A DNA stretch of 64,000 nucleotides from Methanobacterium veterum (GCF_000745485.1 NZ_KN050694.1:281195-345194), one strand, 5' to 3'; positions 47,001 through 57,191 are shown, numbered from the stretch's first letter. Notes: generated by a model from the sequence alone, not told the origin. Program-made: numbers and translations.

Positions 47001-47855
47001 ATGAAGGATACGTCTTCAAATGACCTAAAGGATTTTAAAATACGCGAAAAATTGCAGTGGGCAATGTCCAAGTCCATGGAAAAGATGGGAATGCATGAAT
47101 TTGATTCGTGTCATTTTGAAATAGTGCCGGTTGAAATAACAGTTCCTGGACTGGACCCTTCTTTTGATGGTTACAGCATTGCACATATTACGGATATTCA
47201 TTTAGGACAGTGGATATCAACAGATAGACTAAATGGAGTCATGGATCTTGTCAATCGACAAAATCCAGATATGGTAGCAATAACCGGCGATTTTGTATCT
47301 TATGCAATCGATCATCTTGTAGATGACTTAACTAACTGTCTTAAGAAACTTCAACCCAATGATGTGTCACTAGCGGTCCTTGGAAATCACGACCACTGGC
47401 TTGGGGCAGATAAAATTCGTAATATACTGCAAGAAAGCGATATAATAGACATCAGTAATGATGTTTATACTTTAAAACGTGGAGATGCCGTACTGCATGT
47501 AGCAGGTGTTGACAGTGTCACATTAAATAAACACCGCCTGGATCTGGTTATGAATAAATTACCCTCTTGCGGACCTGCAATACTGCTTGCACATGAACCA
47601 GACTTTGCAGATATTAGTGCAACAACAGGGAGATTCAGTTTACAGATTTCAGGCCACTCACATGGAGGACAATTTATGATACCTGGTATTGGAACATTTA
47701 TCAGAGGCCCTCACTTTTTAAAGTACCCAGTTGGTAAATATAAAGTTGGGGATATGGTTCAGTACACAAACCGTGGACTTGGAACAAATATATTCTGGCT
47801 CAGAATTAACTGTCCACCTGAAATCACTGTAATAAAACTCAGAACACCCAAATAA
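47001..47855 (+). CDS. Calcineurin-like metallophosphoesterase (YkuE/LpxG-like)
   Basis: A 284-residue phosphoesterase with all metal motifs: ITDIHLGQW, ITGDFVS, LGNHDHW, LAHEPDF and SGHSHGGQ. The last motif, with downstream FIRGPHFLKYPVGKY, is typical of the YkuE/UDP-diacylglucosamine-pyrophosphatase-like branch, whose archaeal members probably act on membrane-linked phosphodiesters. There is no signal peptide. A membrane phosphodiesterase gene starts 99 nt downstream in the same direction, so both may act on lipid or envelope precursors. Confidence 0.85.
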   Translation: MKDTSSNDLKDFKIREKLQWAMSKSMEKMGMHEFDSCHFEIVPVEITVPGLDPSFDGYSIAHITDIHLGQWISTDRLNGVMDLVNRQNPDMVAITGDFVSYAIDHLVDDLTNCLKKLQPNDVSLAVLGNHDHWLGADKIRNILQESDIIDISNDVYTLKRGDAVLHVAGVDSVTLNKHRLDLVMNKLPSCGPAILLAHEPDFADISATTGRFSLQISGHSHGGQFMIPGIGTFIRGPHFLKYPVGKYKVGDMVQYTNRGLGTNIFWLRINCPPEITVIKLRTPK

Positions 47856-47954
47856 CTATAGGAATAAATACATGATAATTAATAACTCACAAGATTAATA
47901 ACTAGATAAAATCCATATTAATATTTAGTATTCAGTATTTATCCGAGGTTAAAA

Positions 47955-50147
47955 ATGGATAAAAACCAGAACATTCTATGGCTAGGGCGTACATTGGTCT
48001 TATGGATATCAGAAGTGGCAGGGCTCATGTTAATGACATGGTTTCTTCCAGGACTGAGTATCAACAGCTGGGAAACAGCATTTATAGTAGTTACACTAAT
48101 CGGTATAATAAATGCTATTTTTTGGCCGCTTTTATCTTATTATACACTTCCTTTCCTTGTTTTTACGTTTGGAGTAGGTACATTACTTTTAAATGGTTTG
48201 ATTATATGGTTTATTAGCCTGTTTGTGCCAGGAATCACCATAAAAGACTCAGCATTAGTTTTAACCCCCCTAGGAATAGCTTTTATTAACACACTTGTAT
48301 CTGGAGTTTTAACCATTGGGGATGAGGCATCTTATTATAGATCAGTCTTAAAGAGATATACTGAACGATTTTCAAAAAAGAATCATTCAGATAAACCAGG
48401 TATCATATTTTTAGAAATTGATGGTCTGGCAGAAGCTGTCCTGCAAAGTGCTTTAGATAATGGATACATGCCCACACTTAAGGGGTGGATAGAAAATGGG
48501 AGCCATAAAATCCTCCAGTGGGAAACTGATCTTTCTTCCCAAACTGGTGCTTCCCAGGCAGGTATCCTCCACGGAAAAAATCAGGATATGCCTGCTTTCA
48601 GATGGGTTGAAAAGGAAAATGATAACAAATTAAGGGTATCTACGGGATTATTTGATGCACCCCTACTTGAACAGCGCGTATCAGATGGAAATGGATTACT
48701 TGCAATAAATGGAGCGAGCAGATCTAATCTTTTTTCTGGAGATGCATTAAATGCTATATTTACCTACAGCAAGCTCAGTGATTTGTCTAAGTTTTATACG
48801 AGGGCATGGTACTTCTTCTATTCCAACCCATATAACTTTGCACGTACCATTGTGCTGTTGGTATGGGACATCCTCCTGGAAATTGCATCCCGCTTCAGGC
48901 AGTGGAGAAAGAATATACAACCTAGAATGAGCCGCAGCATTCTTTATCTAGTTGTAAGGGCTACAGCTAATGTTTTTTTACGCGAAATAACAACAAGTAC
49001 AATTATTGGAGACATTTTTACAGGTCGGGCTGATGCAGTATATGCAACATACGTAGGTTACGATGAAATAGCACACCACTCCGGTACAAAAGATAGTGAT
49101 GCTTTTTATGCACTTAAGCAGTTAGATAAACAGTTTTTACTTTTAAATGATGCAAGAAAAAGTGCTTCAAGGCCGTATCATTTTGTGATACTTTCAGATC
49201 ATGGGCAAAGTAATGGGGCAACATTTAAACAGCGCTACGGAGTTACTCTGGAAGGTTTAGTGCGTAAACTAATTCCTAAAGACTTAAAAATATATTATGA
49301 ATTTGATACAAATGAAGACCACTTCAGCCAGGTGATCACTTATCCCATTGCCGATGGAAAACGCTGGATAAGTGAAAGAAGAGAAAATGCTATTAAAGGC
49401 AGTAAAGAATTCACTGGAAACATCCGGCAGTCAATTGAAAGGCAGGAAACTAAATGGATAAAGGAAAAAAGAGAAAATGCAGTTAAAAGCAGTAAAGAAT
49501 TCACTGGAAACATCTGGCAATCACTTGATAAGGATGATAAAATAAGTGAAAGGCTGGCAAAATTTAATGAGGCCCTAAAAATTCCAGTGAAACCACGAGA
49601 AAAACCAATCACCCATAAAGAAGCTGATGTTACGGTACTTGCCTCAGGTAACCTTGGACTTATCTACTTCAAAAAATGGGAAAATAGAATGACCTTTGAA
49701 GAAATTAATGCAGTATTTCCTGAGTTAATTCCAGGTTTAATTCAACATGAAGGCATTGGATTTATAATGGTCCGATCTAGCAAGGAGGGGCCGCTCATAA
49801 TTGGATCAAAGGGAGTCTATTATCTAAAAGATGACAGGATAGAAGGGGAAAACCCGCTTAAAGGTTTTGGAAAAAACGCTGCTTTGCATTTAAAAAGAAC
49901 AGACAGTTTTAAATATGTACCTGATATTCTGGTAAACAGCTTATATGATGCTCAAAGGAATGAAGTAGCTGCTTTTGAAGAATTAATAGGCAGCCATGGA
50001 GGATTGGGTGGTGAACAGTCCAAACCCTTCTTATTGTATCCATCAAGCTGGAATTTAGAAAAAGAAGAAATAATAGGGGCCGAAAAGCTCCACAGTGTTT
50101 TAAAAAGTAAGTTAAATGAATTATGGTTAACTACTGAAAATTTATAA
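47955..50147 (+). CDS. YvlD-type membrane domain fused to alkaline-phosphatase-fold phosphodiesterase
   Basis: A 730-residue fusion. Residues 1-122 hold four helices of the PF04020 (YvlD/holin-4-like) type. From about 148 an alkaline-phosphatase/nucleotide-pyrophosphatase fold follows: metal D156 in FLEIDGLAE, nucleophile T197 in SSQTGASQAG, YDEIAHHSG, LSDHGQSNG and IGSHGGLGG. Between the catalytic parts a Lys/Glu-rich insertion contains two tandem 30-residue repeats (about 471-530, RENA-K-SKEFTGNI). It probably cleaves phosphodiester or phosphonate groups at the membrane. It follows the YkuE-like phosphoesterase. Confidence 0.82.
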   Translation: MDKNQNILWLGRTLVLWISEVAGLMLMTWFLPGLSINSWETAFIVVTLIGIINAIFWPLLSYYTLPFLVFTFGVGTLLLNGLIIWFISLFVPGITIKDSALVLTPLGIAFINTLVSGVLTIGDEASYYRSVLKRYTERFSKKNHSDKPGIIFLEIDGLAEAVLQSALDNGYMPTLKGWIENGSHKILQWETDLSSQTGASQAGILHGKNQDMPAFRWVEKENDNKLRVSTGLFDAPLLEQRVSDGNGLLAINGASRSNLFSGDALNAIFTYSKLSDLSKFYTRAWYFFYSNPYNFARTIVLLVWDILLEIASRFRQWRKNIQPRMSRSILYLVVRATANVFLREITTSTIIGDIFTGRADAVYATYVGYDEIAHHSGTKDSDAFYALKQLDKQFLLLNDARKSASRPYHFVILSDHGQSNGATFKQRYGVTLEGLVRKLIPKDLKIYYEFDTNEDHFSQVITYPIADGKRWISERRENAIKGSKEFTGNIRQSIERQETKWIKEKRENAVKSSKEFTGNIWQSLDKDDKISERLAKFNEALKIPVKPREKPITHKEADVTVLASGNLGLIYFKKWENRMTFEEINAVFPELIPGLIQHEGIGFIMVRSSKEGPLIIGSKGVYYLKDDRIEGENPLKGFGKNAALHLKRTDSFKYVPDILVNSLYDAQRNEVAAFEELIGSHGGLGGEQSKPFLLYPSSWNLEKEEIIGAEKLHSVLKSKLNELWLTTENL
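49365..49540 (+). repeat. In-gene tandem repeat, 90-nt period
   Basis: Two adjacent 90-nt units start at about 49365 and 49455 and share GAGAAAATGC and AGTAAAGAATTCACTGGAAA. They are in frame and add a duplicated 30-residue charged segment to the phosphodiesterase. Confidence 0.75.
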
Positions 50148-50164
50148 ATTAAACTCTGAATTAA

Positions 50165-50608
50165 TCAACTTATAATCCATTCTGGGAATGAATGCCCTAC
50201 TTCCTGTTGATTTGCAGGTAAAGAAAAATGCAGATGTGCAAATGACCATTTATCTTCTTTATTTTCAAGAACCATGCTTAACCGCCCCGAAAGTAGTACT
50301 TCTTTTCCTGAAACCACGGCGTACATTGTCATCAATGCTGATAACCATGCTACATTGCCCGCATATTGAATAGTGACCTTTTCAAATTTAACCTGAATAT
50401 TATCCGCCTGGGCAAAATCACGTTTAAATCCTTCTTCAAGTTCTTCACGGCCATGAACCCATTCATCAGTTCCAGTACCTATCGCTACAATATGGGGATC
50501 ATCTATAAATAGATCCATCATAACATCAATATCTTTGTCTGCATATGCTTTTGCATACTTTTTAAGCATGCCCATAACTTCAAGCTCTATGTTTTCCTCA
50601 CATTTCAT
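50165..50608 (-). CDS. SnoaL-like (NTF2-fold) protein
   Basis: A 147-residue protein of the NTF2/SnoaL/DUF4440 type: MLKKYAKAYADKDIDVMMDLFIDDPHIVAIGTG, GREELEEGFKRDF, then SGRLSMVLENKEDKWSFAHLHFS. These small cone-shaped folds bind hydrophobic ligands or catalyse isomerase reactions; most are uncharacterised. The ATG at 50608 follows AAGGGTGGC; the in-frame ATG at 50629 lies before it. The gene is convergent with the phosphodiesterase, 17 nt apart. Confidence 0.78.
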   Translation of the reverse strand: MKCEENIELEVMGMLKKYAKAYADKDIDVMMDLFIDDPHIVAIGTGTDEWVHGREELEEGFKRDFAQADNIQVKFEKVTIQYAGNVAWLSALMTMYAVVSGKEVLLSGRLSMVLENKEDKWSFAHLHFSLPANQQEVGHSFPEWIIS

Positions 50609-50949
50609 ACTTAAGCCACCCTTTATCATATTTATGTTTTCTTTGTTATATATATTTATAGGAGTATTTTAAGCAAATTGAGGCATAATTTAGTCATTAT
50701 TTTAAATTCGGGTGAATTAAACTGGTTTATAATTCATATTAAAATGTTAAAAAATACAAGACTATTCGCTACAACACATAAACCCTTCTTTTAAAATATG
50801 GGTTATCTTAAAAATATTTAGTTTACCCAACGATATTCTAAATACATTGTTTTGCACATGCAAACATGTTATGTTTGCTGTTAAAATCTTCGATTTTACA
50901 ACCTTCAGGATATAGCGAAACTATTTTTAAATATGCTTTCTAATATTAC
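50609..50949. other. Divergent spacer with two-hairpin module
   Basis: About 340 nt. It holds a two-hairpin module at 50856-50905 and, just before the next gene, a TATA-like TTTTTAAATATGC at 50926-50938. The spacing to the ATG at 50950 is short enough for a leaderless transcript. Confidence 0.6.
50856..50905. repeat. Two-hairpin module
   Basis: GCAAACAT-GTT-ATGTTTGC (50860-50878) and TAAAATC-TTC-GATTTTA (50882-50898) lie in the framework CATG..CTGTT..CAACCTT. The array at 59303-59355 has the same framework with altered arms. Confidence 0.75.
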
Positions 50950-51402
50950 ATGATGAAATCTCTGTGTATAATCGCATGTGGAAAAAAGAAAATATGGGAT
51001 GAAAATCCAGAAAAAGGTCCTGTAAAAGCAGAAAATTTGTATACAGGTTCATTTACCAGAAAATGTATGCAATACGCTAAAAAGGCTGATTTTGGTTCAT
51101 GGTGCATTTTATCAGCTAAATACGGGTTTTTATTTCCAGATGAAGTTGTCCAGGGACAGTACAGTGAATGTTTCCACAATAAAACATCAAATCCAATTAC
51201 ATTAGAGAATCTTTTTTTACAGATAAAGTCTAAAGAACTTGATAAATACGAAAAAATCACTATTCTTGGTGGAAATTATTATACTCACATGATGAAAAAA
51301 TTGTTTAGCGAAAAAGAAGTTCTTAATCCGTTAAATGGATGCAAAGGTATTGGACACATGATGAAAAAACTCAATAGTTTAATTAACACTGCATCACTTT
51401 AA
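50950..51402 (+). CDS. DUF6884-like protein
   Basis: A 150-residue protein beginning CIIACGKKKIWDENP, then NLYTGSFTRKCMQYAKK and CILSAKYGFLFPDE, the pattern I associate with the DUF6884 family. The family is found in archaea and bacteria, with no proven function; its CGKKK motif resembles nucleotide- or base-processing enzymes. There are two tandem ATGs (50950, 50953) and no ribosome site; a TATA element about 20 nt upstream suggests a leaderless mRNA. It is monocistronic. Confidence 0.65.
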   Translation: MMKSLCIIACGKKKIWDENPEKGPVKAENLYTGSFTRKCMQYAKKADFGSWCILSAKYGFLFPDEVVQGQYSECFHNKTSNPITLENLFLQIKSKELDKYEKITILGGNYYTHMMKKLFSEKEVLNPLNGCKGIGHMMKKLNSLINTASL

Positions 51403-51464
51403 TTTTAGTTTAATAAAAGATATATTAACCCATTAAAACTATAAGTCAACTAAGATGTGATATT

Positions 51465-52219
51465 ATGATACCCGAATGGATTATGGCAGGATTATGGGGT
51501 TTAATAGCTGGATCCGCTCTTTTAATTGGAGCACTGTTTGCATATTTATTTAAGATTCCCCAACGTATTGTAGCATCTATAATGGCATTTGGTGCAGGTG
51601 TTTTACTTTCAGCAATCTCCTTGGAGTTAATGGAAGAATCATTTTCCCTTGGAGGATTCCCAAACATGGTTACAGGTTTTCTTCTGGGGGCCTTAATCTT
51701 TACAGTTATAAATATTTATCTTGCGCGCTATGGGGCTAAACACCGTAAACGTTCAGGTAAACAGGTTCAATCAAAGGCATGTCTGAAGATAATAGTTTAG
51801 CTATTGTCGTGGGCTCTGTAATAGACGGGATCCCTGAATCAACTGCCATAGGGATTACTATAATTACAGGCGGTGCTGTAAGTGTTGCGACAGTTGCAGC
51901 AATTTTTATATCCAATATACCTGAAGGTTTATCAAGTACAGCCGGTATCAAAAATGCAGGGTGGAACCCTGGTTCAATATTTGGTATGTGGCTCCTTATT
52001 ACAGCTGTCAGTGGGTTAGCGTCTCTGGCAGGTTATGCTATATTCAGTCAGCTACCGCAGAGTATAAATTCATTAACTCTAGCGCTTGCAGCAGGTGGAA
52101 TTCTTGCAATGCTCGTAGATACAATGATTCCTGAAGCTTTTTCAGAAACTCATGACCTTGCAGGTTTAATTACAGTTTTAGGGTTTATAGTTTCATTTAT
52201 CCTTTCAAAAATAGGATAA
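51465..52219 (+). pseudogene. ZIP-family metal transporter gene with a frameshift
   Basis: The region codes for a complete ZIP-like transporter, but in two overlapping frames: 51465-51800 (helices 1-3, GLIAGSALLIGALFAYLF) and 51779-52219 (GSVIDGIPESTAIG, ISNIPEGLSST, which carry the metal-binding motifs). Frame 2 continues in the -1 direction within AATCAAAGGCATG, around 51770-51778, where one base appears to be lost. Rejoined, the protein has about 250 residues, normal for the family. The second frame has an ATG at 51779 but no ribosome site. It is a recent frameshift, a sequencing error, or, least likely, programmed slippage. Confidence 0.75.
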
Positions 52220-52276
52220 GATATAGAACTATAAAAAAGTAATAGAAAAAAAGTAATTAATTTGTTTTAAAATTAA

Positions 52277-53497
52277 CTAGCGTTTTTTCAGCTCAACAGC
52301 TAAATTTTTACCCATTTCATAGCATTTATCTAATTCTTCTCCTTTAGGAACGAAATTTACTTCAAGTTTATCGAAAATTTCAAATCCACAGTTTTCAATA
52401 TCATCTGCTAATTTATGGATTCCACCTTTAGACCATCCATAGGATCCAAAAATAAGGGCTAATTTTTTAATTTGGGGCCTATCAAACCTTAAGCTTCCAA
52501 GATAATAAATTAAATCTCCAATACTTGGAAATGGATTGTTAAAAATGGTAGGAACTCCAAATAAAACAGCTTTACTGTCTAAAATATCCTTTACAATTTC
52601 GCTACGTTCGTCTTCATGCAAGAAATAGGTGAAAACATCTACATCTTCACTCATAATTCCTTCTACTAATGCATGGGCCATCTTTTGTGTTGAGCCGTGC
52701 ATTGTATCATAAACGACAGTTACCTTATTTTTACATTTACCTGTAGCCCAGTTGCTGTATGCCTCAATAATCTTCATTGGATCTGTCCAGATTTGACCAT
52801 GTGCAGGAGCAATTGTTTCAATTTTTTCCAATAATGCCAGATCTTCAATTTCTTTAAATTTTCTGAGTATCATTGGAGATAGTGGCGTAAGTAAATTAGC
52901 ATAAAACTTCTTTGCAGCATCCATTAGTACAAATTCAGGAATTTCATCATCCATTCTCTGTTTAAAACATAAATGCTGTCCAAAAGCATCGTTTGAAAAT
53001 AGTATGCCATCATCAACGAGCAGTGTAAACATGCTGTCAGGCCAGTGTAGCATAGGAGCTTCAATGAAAGTTAATTTTCTATTCCCAACATCAAGCTCAT
53101 CTCCAGTCTTGACAACATTAAAATTAACATTTTCAAGGGAATAATGCATTTTAAGCCCATTTAATGCCTTTTGAGTACAGTATATTGGTGCATCAGGGAA
53201 TTTTTTATGCATTTCTTGCAGTGTACCACTATGATCCTTTTCAATATGGTTTTGAATTATAATATCTATTTTGAAATCTTTTCCTTCCTTATTACAGGCA
53301 TCTTCAATTCTGCCCAACATCTGAGAAGTTGTTCCAGGATATGCGTTATCAATTAAAACTGTCTTATCTTCTCCAAATATTAAGTAAGCGTTATATGTTG
53401 TCCCATTTAGGGTATATCCATGGTAACTCCTTAAATCCCAGTCTAAAACTCCAACCCAGTATACACCATCATTAATTTTGACTGCATCTGCCTTCAT
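52277..53497 (-). CDS. fprA: F420H2 oxidase, flavodiiron protein
   Basis: A 406-residue flavodiiron protein. The N-terminal MBL-fold domain carries the di-iron ligands H84, E86, D88, H89 (HIEKDH), H151, D170 and H233. The C-terminal flavodoxin domain (about 258-405; [14 protein letters not shown]) binds FMN. In methanogens FprA reduces O2 to water with F420H2 and protects against oxygen. The start is the ATG at 53497, after GAGGTGTG. It is monocistronic. A copy of a dispersed repeat lies upstream. Confidence 0.93.
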   Translation of the reverse strand: MKADAVKINDGVYWVGVLDWDLRSYHGYTLNGTTYNAYLIFGEDKTVLIDNAYPGTTSQMLGRIEDACNKEGKDFKIDIIIQNHIEKDHSGTLQEMHKKFPDAPIYCTQKALNGLKMHYSLENVNFNVVKTGDELDVGNRKLTFIEAPMLHWPDSMFTLLVDDGILFSNDAFGQHLCFKQRMDDEIPEFVLMDAAKKFYANLLTPLSPMILRKFKEIEDLALLEKIETIAPAHGQIWTDPMKIIEAYSNWATGKCKNKVTVVYDTMHGSTQKMAHALVEGIMSEDVDVFTYFLHEDERSEIVKDILDSKAVLFGVPTIFNNPFPSIGDLIYYLGSLRFDRPQIKKLALIFGSYGWSKGGIHKLADDIENCGFEIFDKLEVNFVPKGEELDKCYEMGKNLAVELKKR

Positions 53498-53858
53498 TTT
53501 TCACACCTCTAAAACGAAAGTTTAGAAACTTCTAAATATATTTAAATCTATTAATTTAAGTTATATAACTTTTAACTTATATTTTTATCTACAAAAGCCA
53601 AAGAATACTATTAAATGATTAAATTAAGATAATAAGTCTTTTTTTAGCTATTATGGCAAAAATAGATTATATTACGTTCTATTTATATTTATATTGAAAC
53701 AAATGCTTAGCTATTAACTTTCGCCCATGTATATAGCGTGAGCATTAAATATTTCCTGTTAAATTTTAGTTGATATATAAAATAAAAAATAGGTGATTTA
53801 GTATATTCAAATAAAAATATTACATTATTTAAGAGCCTCAAGAACATAAGCATTGGTC
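53498..53858. other. Spacer with dispersed repeat copy
   Basis: About 360 nt. Bases 53709-53775 resemble the repeat at 31705-31808. Otherwise A/T-rich, no gene. It serves as the fprA upstream region and the 3' flank of the 7TM kinase. Confidence 0.5.
53709..53775 (-). repeat. Dispersed repeat, copy 3 (shortened)
   Basis: CTATTAACTTTCGCCCATGTATATA matches CTATTAATTTTCGCTCATGTATATT at 31705. After a gap of about 20 nt, GCATTAAATATTTCCTGTTAAATTTTAG resembles the second part of that copy. Confidence 0.5.
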
Positions 53859-55565
53859 TTAATACTCTAATTTATTGAAAATTAATTTAAATTTAGTCCC
53901 ATTAGTCCTATCAAGTTCTATAGTCCCATCTAATTGATCGACAAGGCTATTTACTAATAATAAACCTAAGGTGCCATTATTTTTATAATTAATGTCTTCT
54001 GGTAATCCAACGCCATTATCGCTTATAATTAAAATAAATTTATCTTTTTTATAGGAATGTAGATATACATATATCTCATTTAAATTTGTTGTATTATCCT
54101 GTGATTTGCAGTAGTTTGCTGGAAAAGCATATTTTAATGAGTTTGTTACAAGTTCGTTAATGATTAAACCACAGGGAATTGCTGTATTAATATCCAGTGA
54201 AACATCGTCAATATCCAACTTAAAGTTTATGTAAGAAGGATCTATGGAATAAGAATAGGACAAATAATTTATTAAATTTTCAACATATGCTCCAAATTCA
54301 ATATTTGTAAAATCTGAGGATTGATACAGCTGTTCATGGATAAATGCCATTGATCTGACTCTGCTCTGCCTTTCTCTAAATAGCTCAAGATCTTCTTTAT
54401 CTTTTACATATTTAGATTGGAGGCTGAGCAGACTGCTTATAATCTGTAAATTATTTTTAACACGGTGGTGGATTTCTTGAAGAAGTAGCCCTTTTTCCTC
54501 AAGGGATGCTTTAATTTTATTTTCTGCCAGTTTAATATCGGTAATATCGTTACCAATACAAACTATCCCCAATGTTTGGGAGTTATCAATTTCAATTTGA
54601 GAGAGGGACAAAAATACTGGAATTAAGTGGCCATTTTTAGCCTTGAACATGGTTTCTATATTAGTTATTGATTTTTTATCCCCATTAAATGGATTTTCTT
54701 TAAACAAAGGCTTTTGATCCTCTGCAAAGACAGTGTTAAGAGGTTTATCAACTAATTCTGAATCAGCGACCCCTAAAAGATCCATAGTTGCCTGGTTAAC
54801 CTTTACTATGCGCATGTCATCATCAAGTAAAAAGAAAAAGTTTGACATGATAGACACAATGCTATCTGCAGCGATAGCAGGAGTAAGTGCAGGAAATTTA
54901 TATTTCCAGATTCCATAGCTCATGAGGGTGATTCCCATTGTCATGGTGGTCATTGTCAGTTCAGGTACCCTTAAAAATACAATTGGTAACATGAAGTCTG
55001 TAGCTAAACTTATAAAGAAAGGTATGTAAAGGCCTGCAAGGATGTATTTAGCCTGTTTTTTCTTTAAATCGTATGATTTTAGATAATATGCAAAACATAT
55101 TCCCCCTGCTAAAACCACTGCAACAACTGTCCACAGCGACATGATGTTGTATAAAGTTGCATCTGCAGGAACAATGTAAGTCCATCCCCAGTATTCTTTT
55201 GAAGCGCCGGATATAAGTAAATCAGTGGTTAATCCAACTGCAGAAATGGCGATTCCTGGCAGATATATTAAAAGATAGGTTAATTTATTTTTTAAATAGG
55301 AAGATTTGGTAAATATCAATGAGACATGCAGTAGTAAGGAAGGCACTATTGGCCATAGGGTACTGATTTTTAACCAGAAAAATGCTGTCTGAAAGGTTTC
55401 AGCATGCCTGTATTCAAATTCTATAAACGCGAGAAATCCTACAAATATACATGTTAACGCAATTATGGTATTTAACCGGCTTTTTGGATTTTTATGGTAA
55501 ATAAAATTACCAAGAAAAAAACACACCATAAAGGCTACCAGTGAAATTAATGCAAATACGTTCAT
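53859..55565 (-). CDS. 7TM sensor histidine kinase (HisKA_2 type)
   Basis: A 568-residue membrane kinase. Seven hydrophobic helices (about 3-220) form a 7TM histidine-kinase sensor module. A PAS domain (about 235-345) follows, then HisKA_2 with the phosphoacceptor in LQEIHHRVKNNLQ (H366 or H367), and HATPase_c (GLIINELVTNSLKYAFP, DNGVGLP, LGLLLVNSL). The 7TM-PAS-HisKA_2 layout is frequent in methanogens. The signal is unknown. No receiver gene is adjacent; the single-domain receivers at 35, 42 and 43 kb are candidates. Confidence 0.9.
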   Translation of the reverse strand: MNVFALISLVAFMVCFFLGNFIYHKNPKSRLNTIIALTCIFVGFLAFIEFEYRHAETFQTAFFWLKISTLWPIVPSLLLHVSLIFTKSSYLKNKLTYLLIYLPGIAISAVGLTTDLLISGASKEYWGWTYIVPADATLYNIMSLWTVVAVVLAGGICFAYYLKSYDLKKKQAKYILAGLYIPFFISLATDFMLPIVFLRVPELTMTTMTMGITLMSYGIWKYKFPALTPAIAADSIVSIMSNFFFLLDDDMRIVKVNQATMDLLGVADSELVDKPLNTVFAEDQKPLFKENPFNGDKKSITNIETMFKAKNGHLIPVFLSLSQIEIDNSQTLGIVCIGNDITDIKLAENKIKASLEEKGLLLQEIHHRVKNNLQIISSLLSLQSKYVKDKEDLELFRERQSRVRSMAFIHEQLYQSSDFTNIEFGAYVENLINYLSYSYSIDPSYINFKLDIDDVSLDINTAIPCGLIINELVTNSLKYAFPANYCKSQDNTTNLNEIYVYLHSYKKDKFILIISDNGVGLPEDINYKNNGTLGLLLVNSLVDQLDGTIELDRTNGTKFKLIFNKLEY

Positions 55566-55822
55566 TTAATATTTTTCTCCGATTTAAACTTTTTTAAACT
55601 TTGTTTTTTATATTATTTAAGTATGACATGATATGTGACTCTAGTTTAACTCATATATTCATAAAAAAGTTTATTTTTAAACAATATTTATTATTTATAC
55701 TTAAAAATTGTATTACTTTTATTTATTTGTTTATTTTGCCTAAATAAACAGATAATAAGAAGTCAATATCTATTAATCAGTAAAATATGTTTAAAATTGT
55801 ATTAAAATCTGGAGGAAAAAAT

Positions 55823-56716
55823 ATGCATTTGAACGCCAATTATAGAAATATTGAATTTAAGTCTTTGAAATATTTAAAAAATGAAATTACCTATGGAGGA
55901 TATTTAGCTGCACTGTGCAGTCCCTGTTTTATAATATCCGCATCGATTATTCTGGATATCAAAATTTCCATACCTATGCTGCTAATATCATATTTACTGC
56001 CTCTGATAATTTACAGCTACGATTACTATAAAGATATCGATAAGGATATTAAAAATAATTCAGAAAGGGCTACTTTTTTAAAAAGAAAAGCTGATAGATA
56101 TCCCTTTGTATTTGCTTTTTACAGTTTATTTTTAGTTTCTCTGCTGGTATTATATTCAAACTGGGGGATGGTTGTTTTTATAGTGGCTATAATGGCCGGT
56201 GGGATACTGTACAACGTGGTGCTCAAAAACCTAACAAAAAAGATTCCTGCATTTAAAAACATGTTTACAGCATTAACATGGGCATTAGTAGGGGCACTTT
56301 TCCCTCTTTTTTACTATTCCATGGATATTAACATGTCTTTTATAATAGCATTTTCATTTATATTTATGAGGGTCATGAACAATGTTATGTTCTTTGATTT
56401 GAAGGATATAGAAAATGACAGGTCTGAAGGCTTAAAAACGCTCCCTGTAATGCTGGGAAAAAAAGGTGCATTAAACTTTCTGCAGGCTTTAAATGTTATT
56501 TCATTCATTCCTTTAGTGGTGGGAGTGTACTTTAACATAATTGATATTAAGGGTATTTTCTTGCTAATTTTCCTTTTTTATAGTTATTTCTATATTAATA
56601 AGGCAAACTCAGCATCAAATAGCGAATTAGAAAAAACTGCGCATACATTAGCGGATTTAGAGTTTATTTTATGGCCTGTTGTTCTTATACTGATCCAATT
56701 TTTAAGTATAGTTTAA
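55823..56716 (+). CDS. UbiA-family membrane prenyltransferase-like protein
   Basis: A 297-residue membrane protein with about eight helices and both aspartate motifs of UbiA enzymes. The first is a variant (YDYYKDIDKDIKNN, D67/D71/D73) and the second is FDLKDIENDRSEG (D192, D195, D199). UbiA enzymes transfer a prenyl chain to lipid or quinone-like acceptors; in methanogens the best-known member makes digeranylgeranylglyceryl phosphate. This one is atypical in motif 1, so its substrate is uncertain. The ATG at 55823 follows GGAGG; an in-frame ATG at 55787 does not. Confidence 0.78.
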   Translation: MHLNANYRNIEFKSLKYLKNEITYGGYLAALCSPCFIISASIILDIKISIPMLLISYLLPLIIYSYDYYKDIDKDIKNNSERATFLKRKADRYPFVFAFYSLFLVSLLVLYSNWGMVVFIVAIMAGGILYNVVLKNLTKKIPAFKNMFTALTWALVGALFPLFYYSMDINMSFIIAFSFIFMRVMNNVMFFDLKDIENDRSEGLKTLPVMLGKKGALNFLQALNVISFIPLVVGVYFNIIDIKGIFLLIFLFYSYFYINKANSASNSELEKTAHTLADLEFILWPVVLILIQFLSIV

Positions 56717-56792
56717 TTAAGTAGAACTAGACAGCCATTTGTTTATTTTTAATCATATTCCCTTTAATTTATTTTTTATTAAAACTTAATAT

Positions 56793-57191
56793 TTAAATAT
56801 CTATTTTATCCCTCTTTCTGTAGGCCATCCCCTGGAAGATTGCTATTAATTCACCGTCATCACCTGTAACTGTAATGGTATAAGTACCAAGCTTTGGATT
56901 TGCAGATATCTCTTCTGCTTCTGCAAATAAAGTTCCAGATCTAGCGGCTTTCATAAATGAGATATTTGCATTTATAGCTACTGTAACAGTCCTGTAAGAA
57001 TTTGCAGCAGCAGCAAAGGTAAAATCTGCTAAAGTAAATATAGCTCCCCCATGGACAGTCCCAATCCCATTAAGATGATTTTCAGTTATCTCCATTTTAG
57101 ATTTTGCCCATCCTTCTTTAACTTCAAGTAGTTCTATACCTGTATATTCCGCAAATTTATCTTTTTTAAAGAATTCTTTAATCTTTTCCAT
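56793..57191 (-). CDS. PaaI-type thioesterase
   Basis: A 132-residue hotdog-fold thioesterase. The signature HLNGIGTVHGGAIFTLADFTFAAAAN contains the HGG and catalytic Asp motif of the PaaI family, and VAINANISFMKAARSGTLFAEAE follows as the typical strand. It would hydrolyse acyl- or phenylacetyl-type CoA thioesters; the physiological substrate is unknown. It is monocistronic, convergent with the UbiA-like gene. Confidence 0.87.
   Translation of the reverse strand: MEKIKEFFKKDKFAEYTGIELLEVKEGWAKSKMEITENHLNGIGTVHGGAIFTLADFTFAAAANSYRTVTVAINANISFMKAARSGTLFAEAEEISANPKLGTYTITVTGDDGELIAIFQGMAYRKRDKIDI

Noticed and set aside
51768..51780. Programmed -1 frameshifting in the ZIP gene
   Set aside because: There is no heptameric slippery sequence or downstream stem; a single base loss explains it more simply.
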